Shown piece after piece: positions 23,369 to 31,129 of a stretch of DNA of 40,405 nucleotides. Made by a program: the position numbers and the translations under genes. Each line of letters starts with the position of its first letter. Within the stretch, counting starts at the first letter, position 1. Location: NCBI GenBank assembly GCA_011390455.1, contig JAABSI010000019.1, forward strand, positions 1-40,405, given 5' to 3'. The notes under the pieces are model-generated. The model worked only from the letters and a program-made list of their open reading frames with translations. It was not told the origin of the DNA and ran no database searches. This DNA comes from Trueperaceae bacterium. Its GTDB lineage: Bacteria > Deinococcota > Deinococci > Deinococcales > Trueperaceae.

Positions 23369-24187
23369 ATGGACCGCAGGCGCTTCCTCACCCGCGCGGC
23401 CGCCGTCGCCACCGCGGCCGCGGTGGGGTCGTCGGTCGCCCAGGTCTCGGGCACGTACCCGTTCGACGTGGTGCGGGTGCGCACCGAGCTCGCGGGCCTG
23501 CGGGCGCCGCTGCGCATCGCCTGGCTGACCGACCTCCACCACGGTGAGTTCGTCCGCACGGCGTCGGTCCGAACCTGGGTCGACGCCGCGCTCCGCGAAG
23601 CGCCCGATCTGGTCCTGCTGGGGGGCGACCTGGTCGACCAGACCCCGGGCGCCGACCCCGACGCGGAGCTCTTCGCGGAGCTCGCCCGACTGCGGGCGCC
23701 CCTCGGCGTCTGGGCGGTCGCGGGCAACCACGACCACGGGCGCTACCGCGGGATCGGTCCCTACGTCGCCCTGCTGCGCGGCGCAGGCATCGAGGTCCTC
23801 GTGAACCGCGGCATCGCGGTGCGCCCCGACCTGCACCTCGCCGGCCTCGACGACTACCGCAACGGTCGGCCCGACCTGGGCGCCACCCTGCGCGACCGGC
23901 CCGCGGCCGGCGCCACCCTGCTCCTCTCGCACAACCCCGACGTGCTCCCCGAGGTCCCGACCGACGTCGGGCTGACGCTCTCCGGGCACACCCACGGCGG
24001 GCAGGTGGTGCTGCCCGGCGTCGGCGCGCTCTACACCTCGTCGCGCTACGGCGAGCGGTTCCTGGCGGGGTGGGTCGAGGGGCCGGCGCGCGGCTACGTG
24101 TCGCGCGGGCTGGGGGTGACGAGCCTGCCGGTGCGGATCAACTGCCCGGCCGAGCTCACGATCCTCGACCTCGTGCCCGCCGGCTGA
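23369..24187 (+). CDS. Tat-exported metallophosphoesterase (YaeI-like)
   Basis: A 272-residue calcineurin-like phosphoesterase. The N-terminus MDRRRFLTRAAAVATAAAV is a short twin-arginine signal, so the enzyme is moved folded across the membrane, probably with its metals loaded. All dinuclear metal motifs are intact: Asp55-x-His57 (DLHHG), GGDLVD with Asp87, GNHDHG (Asn120-His121-Asp122), SHNPD with His188, and GHTHGGQ with His207 and His209. The length and motif spacing match the YaeI/YkuE group, which act on phosphodiesters such as UDP-lipid intermediates. The exact substrate is unknown. The start is supported by the -10 box 8 nt upstream. Confidence 0.94.
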   Translation: MDRRRFLTRAAAVATAAAVGSSVAQVSGTYPFDVVRVRTELAGLRAPLRIAWLTDLHHGEFVRTASVRTWVDAALREAPDLVLLGGDLVDQTPGADPDAELFAELARLRAPLGVWAVAGNHDHGRYRGIGPYVALLRGAGIEVLVNRGIAVRPDLHLAGLDDYRNGRPDLGATLRDRPAAGATLLLSHNPDVLPEVPTDVGLTLSGHTHGGQVVLPGVGALYTSSRYGERFLAGWVEGPARGYVSRGLGVTSLPVRINCPAELTILDLVPAG

Positions 24188-24254
24188 GCGAGCGGCGCCG
24201 AACGGCGGGTCGCGGACGGGGCGCTGGCCCCTCGTCGTGGCGACGAAGCAGGGC

Positions 24255-24260
24255 TACCGT
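24255..24260 (+). promoter_or_regulatory. -10 box of the lipoprotein hydrolase gene (leaderless type)
   Basis: TACCGT, 6 nt before the ATG at 24267. It decides against the in-frame ATG at 24237, which lies upstream of the box. Confidence 0.55.
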
Positions 24261-24266
24261 GCCGGC

Positions 24267-25202
24267 ATGCGCACCCTCGCGATCGCCCTCTCGCTGCTCG
24301 TCCTCACCGCCTGCGTCCCCGTCGTCGACGGCGTCGGCGACGAGTCCGTGATCCCTGGCGCCCGAGTCGCCTCGGCCCCGTTCGGCGCCTTCACCACCGG
24401 CTACGAGGTGCTCGGCGACGGCCCACCGGTCGTGATGGTCCACGGCATCGGCGGCGGTTCGAGCGTCTTCCAGTACCGCCGCAACGCCCCCGTCGTGGCC
24501 GACGCCGGCTACCGCGTCTACGCGCTCGACCTGCTCGGCTTCGGCCGCTCGTCGCGCCCCCAGCAACGCACGGTCCAGGACGACCTGGTCGCGCAGGTGA
24601 CGGCGTTCCTCGAGGACGTGGTGGGCGAGCCGGCCGTGCTCGTGGCGAACGGCTTGTCGGCGGCGCACGCGATCCGCATCGCCGCCGAGCGCCCCGACCT
24701 GGTCGCCGGCCTCGCGCTCATCGCGCCCACCGGCTACCGCAGCCTCAACCGACCGCAGGACGCGAGCCGCGAGCGCACCTTCGACGTCTTCGCCAACCCG
24801 GTGGTCAGCGAGGTCTTCACCGGGCTGCTGGTCGACGAGGGGGCGCAGCGCTTCTTCCTGCTCGACGCCTACGCCGACCGCGACAGCCTCACCGAAGAGG
24901 TGCTCGACTCCTACGACCGCAACCTGCGCTCGGAGGACGCGCGCTGGATCGTCTTCTCGTTCGTCAGCGGCAACCTGGACCAGGACGTCTCGGCGCTCTG
25001 GCCCGCCACCGAGCAGCCGGCGATGTTGGTGTGGGGCACCGCCCCCGGCTTCAGCTCCTACGCCGACGCCGAGGACTTCGTCCTCGCGCGCCCGGACGCC
25101 CAGCTGGTAGTCCTGCGCGACGCCGCGCTGCTGCCGAACGAGGAGCGCGCGGACGCCTTCAACGAGGTGCTGCTCGGGTTCCTGCAGCGCGTCGGGCACT
25201 GA
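24267..25202 (+). CDS. Alpha/beta-hydrolase-fold lipoprotein, catalytic triad apparently incomplete
   Basis: A 311-residue surface or periplasmic lipoprotein. The signal MRTLAIALSLLVLTAC ends in a lipobox with Cys16. The fold is clear: VVMVHGIGGGSSVF (oxyanion region, residues 59-64), YALDLLGFGRSSRP, and a nucleophile elbow NGLSAAHA with Ser131. Yet the strand that should carry the acid reads LVWGTAPGFSSYAD, with no Asp where the family has one. The place of the catalytic histidine (G-H-x-P-x-E-E) reads ALLPNEER. It therefore looks like a binding or scaffold protein that kept the fold, unless other residues substitute. The start at 24267 gives a proper signal peptide and fits the -10 box. Confidence 0.85.
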   Translation: MRTLAIALSLLVLTACVPVVDGVGDESVIPGARVASAPFGAFTTGYEVLGDGPPVVMVHGIGGGSSVFQYRRNAPVVADAGYRVYALDLLGFGRSSRPQQRTVQDDLVAQVTAFLEDVVGEPAVLVANGLSAAHAIRIAAERPDLVAGLALIAPTGYRSLNRPQDASRERTFDVFANPVVSEVFTGLLVDEGAQRFFLLDAYADRDSLTEEVLDSYDRNLRSEDARWIVFSFVSGNLDQDVSALWPATEQPAMLVWGTAPGFSSYADAEDFVLARPDAQLVVLRDAALLPNEERADAFNEVLLGFLQRVGH

Positions 25203-25264
25203 GCACGGCGGCGCCCGCGCGGCCCCGCTACGCTGCGGGCCATCGGTGCGTCCGGGGAGGGCTC

Positions 25265-25720
25265 ATGACCGAGAAGAAGCGCAGCACGAAGGAGACGTCG
25301 GACGGCTTCACGGCCGAGGAGAAGGCCGCGATGAAGGAGGCTGCCGCCGAGCGGAAGCGCCAGGCCAAGAGCGGCCGAAAGCGCGAAGCCGGCGAGCAGG
25401 ACGTCCGCGCCAAGATCGACGAGATGGACGGGAGCGACCGCGCCGTCGCCGAGGGCCTGCACGCGGTGGTCGCCGCGCACGCGCCGCAGCTCGCCCCCAA
25501 GACCTGGTACGGCATGCCGGCCTACGCGAACGCCGAGGGCAAGGTCGTCTGCTTCCTGCAGGCCGCGGGCAAGTTCGGCACCCGCTACGCGACCCTCGGC
25601 TTCCAGGACGCGGCGCAGCTCGACGACGGCGACCTGTGGCCCGCCTCGTTCGCGGTGCTCGCCTGGACGCCCGAGGTGGAAGCGCGCGTCGTCGAGCTGG
25701 TGAAGCGCGCCGCGGGGTGA
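25265..25720 (+). CDS. DUF1801 (YdhG-like) family protein
   Basis: A 151-residue cytoplasmic protein. The first 55 residues are highly charged and probably helical or disordered (AEEKAAMKEAAAERKRQAKS). The rest has the DUF1801 pattern: APKTWYGMPAYANAEGKVVC, FGTRYATLGFQDAAQLDDGDLWPASFAVLAWTPEVEARVVELVKRAA. A Bacillus relative was described as an intracellular iron chaperone, but most members are uncharacterised. A strong GGGGAGGG ribosome site precedes the ATG. It lies alone between the lipoprotein hydrolase and the convergent MazEF-type pair. Confidence 0.88.
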   Translation: MTEKKRSTKETSDGFTAEEKAAMKEAAAERKRQAKSGRKREAGEQDVRAKIDEMDGSDRAVAEGLHAVVAAHAPQLAPKTWYGMPAYANAEGKVVCFLQAAGKFGTRYATLGFQDAAQLDDGDLWPASFAVLAWTPEVEARVVELVKRAAG

Positions 25721-25742
25721 ACGCGGCTGACGCGACGCGCGG

Positions 25743-26084
25743 TCACCGCCCCAGAACCACGTCGATGCCCGCGAGGACGCTCTCGATCTCTCGTTCGGAC
25801 AGCTTCCCCACGCGTTCGTCGAGCGAGCCGCGGTCGAGCGCGACGACCTGAGACACGTTGGCCACGGAGTCCTTCGGCAAACCGCTGGCCGATGCCGCGA
25901 GGTGGACGTTTCCCGGCGCCTGCGACCAACGCAGGTTGCTGGTCAGCGGCACGCAGACGACGGTGGCGATGCGGCTTCGGTTGAACGCGTCGCATTGGAC
26001 GACGACCACCGGACGCCGGAATCCCGGCTCCGATCCCGACGGCTCGCCGAGGTCGGCCCACCAGACCTCACCCTGCGCGATCAC
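25743..26084 (-). CDS. mazF: MazF/PemK-type toxin
   Basis: A 113-residue endoribonuclease toxin that cleaves mRNA at short sequences. The family pattern is complete: GEVWWADLGEPSGSEPGFRRPVVVVQCDAFNR (with the catalytic-region Arg), TVVCVPLTSNLRW (conserved Thr/Ser at the active site), PKDSVANVSQVVALDR and LSEREIESVLAGIDVVLG. The length is typical. Its ATG overlaps the antitoxin stop codon (ATGA), so it is translated with the antitoxin. Its target sequence is unknown. Confidence 0.95.
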   Translation of the reverse strand: MIAQGEVWWADLGEPSGSEPGFRRPVVVVQCDAFNRSRIATVVCVPLTSNLRWSQAPGNVHLAASASGLPKDSVANVSQVVALDRGSLDERVGKLSEREIESVLAGIDVVLGR

Positions 26085-26314
26085 CAGTCGCTGCGTGCGA
26101 CCGCACGACGGCTCGCGCGCGCGACGAACGCGTCGACGCCCGGGTCCTCCGCCACGACCGCATCGAGCGCGGCGGTCACCGACGAGGGCTCGTGCCGCGC
26201 GAGGAACTCGCGCAGGGCACGGCTGTACAGCTGGCTCCGCGAGTGGCCGAGTCGGCGAGCGAGTCGATCGGCGTCCTCGAACACGTCGTCGGGGATGGAT
26301 ACGGCGGTCTTCAT
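26081..26314 (-). CDS. MazE-type ribbon-helix-helix antitoxin
   Basis: A 77-residue antitoxin. Residues 1-45 form a ribbon-helix-helix DNA-binding domain (MKTAVSIPDDVFEDADRLAR, LGHSRSQLYSRALREFLARH). The rest is a flexible tail that should block the MazF-type toxin. It precedes the toxin with a four-base overlap. A near-consensus TATACT -10 box lies 6 nt upstream of the ATG; the CAAGGT between them could act as a weak ribosome site, but there is no room for it on an mRNA from that box. Confidence 0.92.
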   Translation of the reverse strand: MKTAVSIPDDVFEDADRLARRLGHSRSQLYSRALREFLARHEPSSVTAALDAVVAEDPGVDAFVARASRRAVARSDW

Positions 26315-26320
26315 ACCTTG

Positions 26321-26326
26321 AGTATA
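26321..26326 (-). promoter_or_regulatory. -10 box of the MazEF-type pair (leaderless type)
   Basis: TATACT on the minus strand, the closest match to TATAAT in this set, 6 nt before the antitoxin ATG. Confidence 0.65.
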
Positions 26327-26435
26327 ACGACCCGTCTGCAGCGGGCGTGGGCCCCCAGCGAACCCAAGCCTAGGGATCGTGGGTTCGAGCCAACGCCGGA
26401 CCGGAGTCGCGCACGGCGGTGCGCACGCCGCCTGG

Positions 26436-26441
26436 TACCCT
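26436..26441 (+). promoter_or_regulatory. -10 box of the ABC ATPase gene (leaderless type)
   Basis: TACCCT, 8 nt before the ATG, with no ribosome site. Confidence 0.55.
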
Positions 26442-26449
26442 TCGCCCAC

Positions 26450-27109
26450 ATGCCCACCCCCGAGGTCGCCCCCACGCCCGTCCTCCGCGCCGAGGACGTC
26501 GGCGTGCGCCTCGGCGGCGTCGCCATCCTCGAAGGCATCGAGCTCGCGCTCGCGCCCGGCGACCTGACGCTGTTGGTCGGCCCCAACGGCGCCGGCAAGA
26601 GCACGCTGCTGCGCGCGCTGGCGGGGCTGCTGCCGGCCTCGGGCGACGTGCGCATCGCCGGCCACCTCCCCGGCAGCGTGGCCGCGCGCGCCACCTTCGC
26701 CTTCGCGCCCGACGAGCCCGCCCTCTACGAGGACCTGACGCTCGCCGAGCACGCCCGCTTCACCGCCACGCTCTACCAGCGCCCCGAAGCGGAGGAGCGT
26801 GCCCGCGCCCTGCTCGACGCCTTCGACCTCGGCACCAAGCTCGACGAGGTCCCCGGAAGCCACTCGCGCGGGATGCGCCAGAAGCTCGGCCTCGCGCTCG
26901 CGCTGGGGCTGGCGATGCCGCTGACGCTGCTCGACGAGCCCTTCAACGGCCTCGACGCCGACGCCCAGGCGACGCTGGCGCGCGCTCTGGTCGAGCGCGC
27001 GGCCGACGGCGGCGCGGTGCTGCTCACCGGCCATCAGCAGGAGCTGCCGGCCACGCTCGGCGCCCGGGTCTTGGCGTTGCGGGGCGGGCACCTGGTGCCC
27101 GAGGCGTGA
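26450..27109 (+). CDS. ABC transporter ATP-binding protein
   Basis: A 219-residue ABC ATPase of the exporter (ABC-2) type. Walker A is GPNGAGKST, the signature is SRGMRQKLGLALAL (a variant of LSGGQ usual in CcmA-like exporters), Walker B is LTLLDEPFNGLD, and the switch histidine is in LLTGHQ. It has no additional domain. Its stop codon overlaps the GTG start of a large membrane protein (GTGA), so the two most likely form one exporter. The cargo is unknown. Confidence 0.95.
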   Translation: MPTPEVAPTPVLRAEDVGVRLGGVAILEGIELALAPGDLTLLVGPNGAGKSTLLRALAGLLPASGDVRIAGHLPGSVAARATFAFAPDEPALYEDLTLAEHARFTATLYQRPEAEERARALLDAFDLGTKLDEVPGSHSRGMRQKLGLALALGLAMPLTLLDEPFNGLDADAQATLARALVERAADGGAVLLTGHQQELPATLGARVLALRGGHLVPEA

Positions 27110-28698
27110 ACGGCGCCGCAGGCGCCGCGACCGCCGCCGCCACGCACGCCGTCGCCGACCTGCGCCGCCGCACCCTCGGTCGCGCCGGGCGCGGCTACCT
27201 GGTGTGGGTGGGGCGCGCGGTCGGTTGGTGGACGATCGGCTACCTGGTGTTCTGGATCGTCGTGTTCGGGATCAGCGCGGTCGAGTCGCTGCCCGTCTTG
27301 GACCCGCCGCTGCCGGACGCCGTGCCCGCGGCGCTCGCGGGGCTCGCGGCGCTGGCCTTCGCGTCCTTGGCGGCGACCGGCCGCGCGCCGCCGCTGGCGC
27401 TCGATCGGCGCGATCTCTACCGCCTGGGGCTCGCGCCCGCGCCGCCCTACGCCGTGCTGCGCTGGCGTCTGCGGGCGCGGCGCGTGGCGGCCGCGGCCCT
27501 CGGCGCGGTCGTGGGCGCCCTCTGGAGCCTGCTCGCCCCCGCGCTCGCAGCGACGAGCGCGCCGTGGGCGGCGCCCGCGCTGGCGCTGGTGGCGCTGGCC
27601 TGGGTCGACCTCGGATGGCTGCGCTACGCCGGGTTCCGCCAGCGCGACGACGACGGGCGCGCCGCGCGCCGCGCCGCCGCCGCGCTGATCGCCCTGGCCG
27701 TCGTCGGCGGCGTCGCGGGCGCGGGGCTCGCGATCGCCCTGGGTGCCGGCTGGGCCGCGCTCGGGCCGGCGGGCGCGCTGCTGAGCGCCTCGCCCCTCGT
27801 GCTCGCGGTACCCGCGCTGCTCGCGCTCGCGGCGCACGCCGCCGTGCGGCGCTCCCTGGCGCACGCCTGGCCGCCGCGCTTCGCCGCGCAGAGCCTGGTG
27901 CTGTCGCAGCTGCAGGCGATGCGCACCTTCCAGGTCCTCGCCCGCGCGGCCGGCCTCCCGATGCGCGGCGAGTCCGACGCCTTCGAGCGCGACCGGCTGC
28001 TCGCCGCGCTGCACGATCGCCCCGACGCCGTGCGCCCGCGCCGCTCGCTCCGGCCGCCGCCGGCCGACGCGAGGCGCTGGCGCGCGCTCGCCTGGCGCGC
28101 GGCGAGCGCCTGGGTGCGCCGCCGGACGTGGCCCCGCGTGGCCTCGGTCGCCACCACGCTCGGCGCCGCGGCCGCCGCCCTCGGGGTCGGTGGGTACGCC
28201 GCCGGCATCGGGGCGGCGGCCCCCCAGACCGGTTTCGTCGAACCCGGCGACGCCTTCGGCCAGGGCGTGCTGATCGCGGCGGCCGTGTTCGGCGCCGCCT
28301 ACTGGGCGGCGCGCGCCTGGGGCCCCTGGCTCGGACCTTCCCTCCCCGGAGGCCCCCTGCCGGTGGACGCGGGCACCCGCACGACCGGCCGGCTGGCCGT
28401 GGGCGCGGCGGCGCTCGGCGTCGGCATCGCGCTCGCGGCCCTCGGCAGCCTGTTCCTCGGTCTGGCGCTCACCGCCGCGGCCGCCTTCGGGGCCGCCATC
28501 CTGTTGGCGACCGTCGGCACCGTTCTCGAGAAGTACGGCACCTGGAGCGGCGTGGGCGCAAGCGGATGGGAGGCGCAGCTGGTCGCCGCCCTCGTCGCTG
28601 CCGCGCCGACGATGCTCGCGGTGGCCTTCGGGGTGCCGGGGCTGGCACCGATCGGGAGCGCGGTGGTGCTCGCGATCGTCTGGTTGATCCCCATCTAG
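27106..28698 (+). CDS. Polytopic membrane protein, probable permease partner of the ABC ATPase
   Basis: A 530-residue, alanine-rich protein with roughly ten to twelve hydrophobic segments. Examples are TIGYLVFWIVVFGISAV, LAALAFASLAATG, the stretch around LVLAVPALLALAAHAA and the terminal SAVVLAIVWLIPI. A soluble, arginine-rich loop (about residues 300-345, containing SLVLSQLQAMRTFQVLARAAG) divides it into two halves. No known domain was recognised. The four-base overlap with the ATPase gene and its topology support a role as ABC-2-like permease. GTG is the only start that fits the overlap. Confidence 0.8.
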   Translation: MNGAAGAATAAATHAVADLRRRTLGRAGRGYLVWVGRAVGWWTIGYLVFWIVVFGISAVESLPVLDPPLPDAVPAALAGLAALAFASLAATGRAPPLALDRRDLYRLGLAPAPPYAVLRWRLRARRVAAAALGAVVGALWSLLAPALAATSAPWAAPALALVALAWVDLGWLRYAGFRQRDDDGRAARRAAAALIALAVVGGVAGAGLAIALGAGWAALGPAGALLSASPLVLAVPALLALAAHAAVRRSLAHAWPPRFAAQSLVLSQLQAMRTFQVLARAAGLPMRGESDAFERDRLLAALHDRPDAVRPRRSLRPPPADARRWRALAWRAASAWVRRRTWPRVASVATTLGAAAAALGVGGYAAGIGAAAPQTGFVEPGDAFGQGVLIAAAVFGAAYWAARAWGPWLGPSLPGGPLPVDAGTRTTGRLAVGAAALGVGIALAALGSLFLGLALTAAAAFGAAILLATVGTVLEKYGTWSGVGASGWEAQLVAALVAAAPTMLAVAFGVPGLAPIGSAVVLAIVWLIPI

Positions 28699-28714
28699 GA
28701 CGCGCGGGGCGCCG

Positions 28715-29881
28715 TCACGCCCCCACCACCCGCACCTGGGCGCTCGGAAAACCCTTCGCCCACCAGTGCCCGAACCGCCCGTACACCTGCGGGTCGCGCG
28801 CCGCCAGGAGCGGACGCAGCGCGCGCGCCTCGCGCTCGATGCCGTCCCAGGCGTTGTCGTCGAGCACGTGGAAGGCCGTCGCCTCGATGCCGCCTTCGAC
28901 GGTCCGCCATACGCCGGCGACGTGGCCGTCGACCAAGAGCGTCGGTAGCACGTCGCCGTTGCGCCGGATCACGCGCCCCCGGTACGGCTCGGGGAGCACC
29001 CGGCCGCGGTCGGCGTGCGCCAGCAGCACGGAGTCCCACATGGGCAGCAGCCGCGGCGGCGCCGGAGCGTCGCCGTCGGGCAGCGGCGCGTCGGGGACGT
29101 CGTAGAGCGTCGCGCCGTCGGGGCCCGTCCGCACCACCAGGACGTCCGCGAGCGCCTCGAAAGCGGGGCGGACCTCCGTCTGGCGCAGCAGCGCGAAGCG
29201 CGCGAAGTCCTGCGGCGTCGCGGGGCCGAAGGCCGCCAGGTAGCGGCGGAGCAGCTCGGGCAGCGACCGCGCCTCGTCGGCCGGCGGGGCCCCGCCCGGC
29301 GCGGCGACGTACCTGGGCGTCCGGCCGAACGCCCACGCCTCGGCCTTCGGCGCGTGCACGAGCGGCGCGACCATGCGCAGCCCGCGCCACACGCCGCCCT
29401 CCGGCGGCGCACCGAGGCGGTCGGCGAGCATCGCCTCGATGGCCGCCCGGTCGCGCGGTCGCTCGGCGAAGGCGAGGAGCGGCGGCACCAGCGCATCGGC
29501 GTCGTCCGGCGTCAGCCCGGTCGCGCGGAAGCGCTCGTCGTGGAGGCCGGCGGCGCGCAGGGTGGGGCGCATCGCCGCGTGGAACGGCGCGCGGTCCTCG
29601 GCGGCGACGGCGTGCAGGGTGATGCGCATCAGGGTCGCCTTGACGACCGCGAAGCTGCGGAACGCCTCGTCGAGCTCCTGCGGATCGAAGTCGTGCAGGC
29701 GGCTCCAGAGCGCCAGGTACGGCGACGCGGGCTCCTGGGCCTGGAGCGCCAGGATCCGCCGCACCGCCTCCAGCACGGGCAGGCGTACGCGCTCGAGGAG
29801 GAGCTGCCGGGCGAGGGTCGCGCGGTTCAACTGGCGCTGCGTGAGGGGGGCGGGCCGCCGCGACGGCGCCTCCGCGGTCAC
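28715..29881 (-). CDS. AlkZ-like winged-helix DNA glycosylase (HTH_42 family)
   Basis: A 388-residue protein of the winged-helix family that includes Streptomyces AlkZ, which removes alkylated bases and unhooks interstrand crosslinks, and E. coli YcaQ (AlkX). The N-terminal part has VRRILALQAQEPASPYLALWSRL; QAQ (residues 47-49) is the QxQ catalytic motif of the family. Other family segments are TLMRITLHAVAAEDR, LPELLRRYLAAFGPATPQDFARF, LLPMWDSVLLAHADR and LPTLLVDGHVAGVW. The start is uncertain. A GTG at 29881 with a GAGG site is preferred because earlier starts overlap the DUF1905 gene. Its biological lesion is unknown. Confidence 0.85.
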   Translation of the reverse strand: MTAEAPSRRPAPLTQRQLNRATLARQLLLERVRLPVLEAVRRILALQAQEPASPYLALWSRLHDFDPQELDEAFRSFAVVKATLMRITLHAVAAEDRAPFHAAMRPTLRAAGLHDERFRATGLTPDDADALVPPLLAFAERPRDRAAIEAMLADRLGAPPEGGVWRGLRMVAPLVHAPKAEAWAFGRTPRYVAAPGGAPPADEARSLPELLRRYLAAFGPATPQDFARFALLRQTEVRPAFEALADVLVVRTGPDGATLYDVPDAPLPDGDAPAPPRLLPMWDSVLLAHADRGRVLPEPYRGRVIRRNGDVLPTLLVDGHVAGVWRTVEGGIEATAFHVLDDNAWDGIEREARALRPLLAARDPQVYGRFGHWWAKGFPSAQVRVVGA

Positions 29882-29939
29882 CCGCCGCCTCGACGAGAAT
29901 CTGGAAGGCCCCGTTGCCGTGGAACGGGTCCGCGCCACG

Positions 29940-30224
29940 TCACCACGCCTCCAATCGAACGGCCACGACGTCGCCGGCACCGATGCGCTCGGCCTTGCGC
30001 ACCGCGTCCTTGAGCGGCACCAGGTAGCGACCGTCCTTCGGGAAGAGCGAGGTGCGCCACTCGGTGCCCCCGATGCGGGCGATCACCGGCACCATGCCCC
30101 AGCCGTACGTGACGGCCGACGCCACCGCGTGCACCTCGGCGCTCTCGGCGTCGGGTACGGCGACGTAGAAGAACGGCGCCGGGCCACGCCACTCGAAGAC
30201 CGGTCCCGAGAACTCGATGCGCAC
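29940..30224 (-). CDS. DUF1905 family protein
   Basis: A 94-residue beta-barrel-like protein with the pattern IEFSGPVFEWRGPAPFFYVAVP, YGWGMVPVIARIGGTEWRTSLFPKDGRYLVPLKDAVRKAERI and GDVVAVRLE, which is typical of the whole family. Members are often fused or adjacent to YdeI-like domains; a YdeI-like gene lies 1.8 kb away on the same strand. The function is unknown. The start is GTG with GGGGGTGG upstream. It is followed after 58 nt by the AlkZ-like gene. Confidence 0.9.
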   Translation of the reverse strand: MRIEFSGPVFEWRGPAPFFYVAVPDAESAEVHAVASAVTYGWGMVPVIARIGGTEWRTSLFPKDGRYLVPLKDAVRKAERIGAGDVVAVRLEAW

Positions 30225-30249
30225 GCGCCACCCCCGCTCGGACTCGTGG

Positions 30250-30795
30250 TCAATCCCTGCGCGCCAGCGCCATCACCGACGCCGCAAGCTTCCGGGTGAC
30301 CTCGGCGTAGCGCTTGCCACGAAGGACCATCGCCGCCGTACGCTCCGCCTCGGCCAACGTCTCACGGGACGCGCCGCGCTTGCCGAGCGCCGATGCGGCG
30401 AGGCTCTTCTGGACCTTGGAGGCCCGTGGGTCGCGCATCACCTGGCTCGCGAGCGCGGCCATCGACTCAGAGGTGATCCTGGGCGTCATCGCCCCTCCCG
30501 CCACAGCGGCAAGCTTCGGGGCGAGCGTCAAGCGTGCTTCATACAGGTCGACCGCGCGCTGGAGGTTGAGCCAGTACTCCGGCTCGGTTCCGAATCGCTC
30601 CGCCAACAGAAGCGCCATCTCGGCGGTCAGCGCTCGCCGCTCTCGCAGGAGCTCGTTGATCGACTGCCGCGAGACACCGATCGCTTCCGCAAGACCGCGC
30701 ACCGTCAGACCGTAGTCCGGCAGGAACTCCTCGCGGAGGATCTCACCTGGGTGCACGGGCCGACGCTCCAGAGGTCTCGTGTTCGGGATGCTCAT
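30250..30795 (-). CDS. higA: HigA-type antitoxin with C-terminal extension
   Basis: A 181-residue protein, longer than the usual 90-105 for HigA. Residues 10-98 are the standard XRE helix-turn-helix antitoxin (PVHPGEILREEFLPDYGL, GLAEAIGVSRQSINELL, LLLAERFGTEPEYWLNLQ). Residues 103-181 add a helical segment, MTPRITSESMAALASQVM, DPRASKVQKSLAASALGK, then a basic tail. That segment recalls small free-standing proteins that I believe occur elsewhere with the pattern T-S-x-x-x-x-x-A-S-x-x-L-x-D-P. It follows the HigB-type toxin by 18 nt and should repress their shared promoter. Confidence 0.9.
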   Translation of the reverse strand: MSIPNTRPLERRPVHPGEILREEFLPDYGLTVRGLAEAIGVSRQSINELLRERRALTAEMALLLAERFGTEPEYWLNLQRAVDLYEARLTLAPKLAAVAGGAMTPRITSESMAALASQVMRDPRASKVQKSLAASALGKRGASRETLAEAERTAAMVLRGKRYAEVTRKLAASVMALARRD

Positions 30796-30813
30796 CGGTC
30801 GTCGGCCTCCTCC

Positions 30814-31095
30814 CTAATGGTAGTCGCACACCTCGACGTCGTAGGCGTCGGCGCGCTCGAACCGAAAGCAGACTCGCCACTGATCGTTGATCGCGATCGA
30901 CCACTGACCGGCACGTTCGCCCGTGAGCCGGTGCAATCGGTTGCCCGGAGGCACGCGCAGCGACTCGACCGTCATCGCCGCGTCCACCTCGGACAACTTG
31001 CGGAGCGCGCATCGCGTGATGTCGGGCGGTAGGCGCCGCGTCGTTCCCGTCACCCACAAACGCTCCGTATCTCGGTCGGCGAACGAGCGAATCAC
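30814..31095 (-). CDS. higB: HigB/RelE-type toxin
   Basis: A 93-residue ribosome-dependent mRNA interferase. The family pattern is MIRSFADRDTERLWVTGTTRRLP, ALRKLSEVDAAMTVESLRVPPGNRLHRLTGERAGQWSIAINDQWRVCFRFE, ending VCDYH. The basic and aromatic residues of the active site (R in GNRLHRL, and QWRVCF) are present. The toxin-first gene order is normal for HigBA. The GTG start lies 5 nt after a TACGCT -10 box. Confidence 0.94.
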   Translation of the reverse strand: MIRSFADRDTERLWVTGTTRRLPPDITRCALRKLSEVDAAMTVESLRVPPGNRLHRLTGERAGQWSIAINDQWRVCFRFERADAYDVEVCDYH

Positions 31096-31100
31096 GAACG

Positions 31101-31129
31101 AGCGTAACGCGTCACGTGACGCGGGTCAA
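31101..31129 (-). promoter_or_regulatory. Promoter of higBA
   Basis: Minus strand TTGACC (-35, 31124-31129; 5 of 6), a 17-nt spacer, then TACGCT (-10, 31101-31106), ending 5 nt before the GTG start. The -35 overlaps the stop codon of the upstream adenylyltransferase-like gene. Confidence 0.75.
31108..31123. promoter_or_regulatory. 16-bp palindromic operator, probable HigA site
   Basis: CGCGTCACGTGACGCG is a perfect palindrome that fills the spacer between the -35 and -10 of higBA. A bound HigA dimer would exclude RNA polymerase. Confidence 0.75.

Noticed and set aside
26315..26326. Short inverted repeat ATAC/GTAT at the MazE-type start
   Set aside because: The arms are only four bases and arise partly from the -10 box itself; this is too weak to call an operator.
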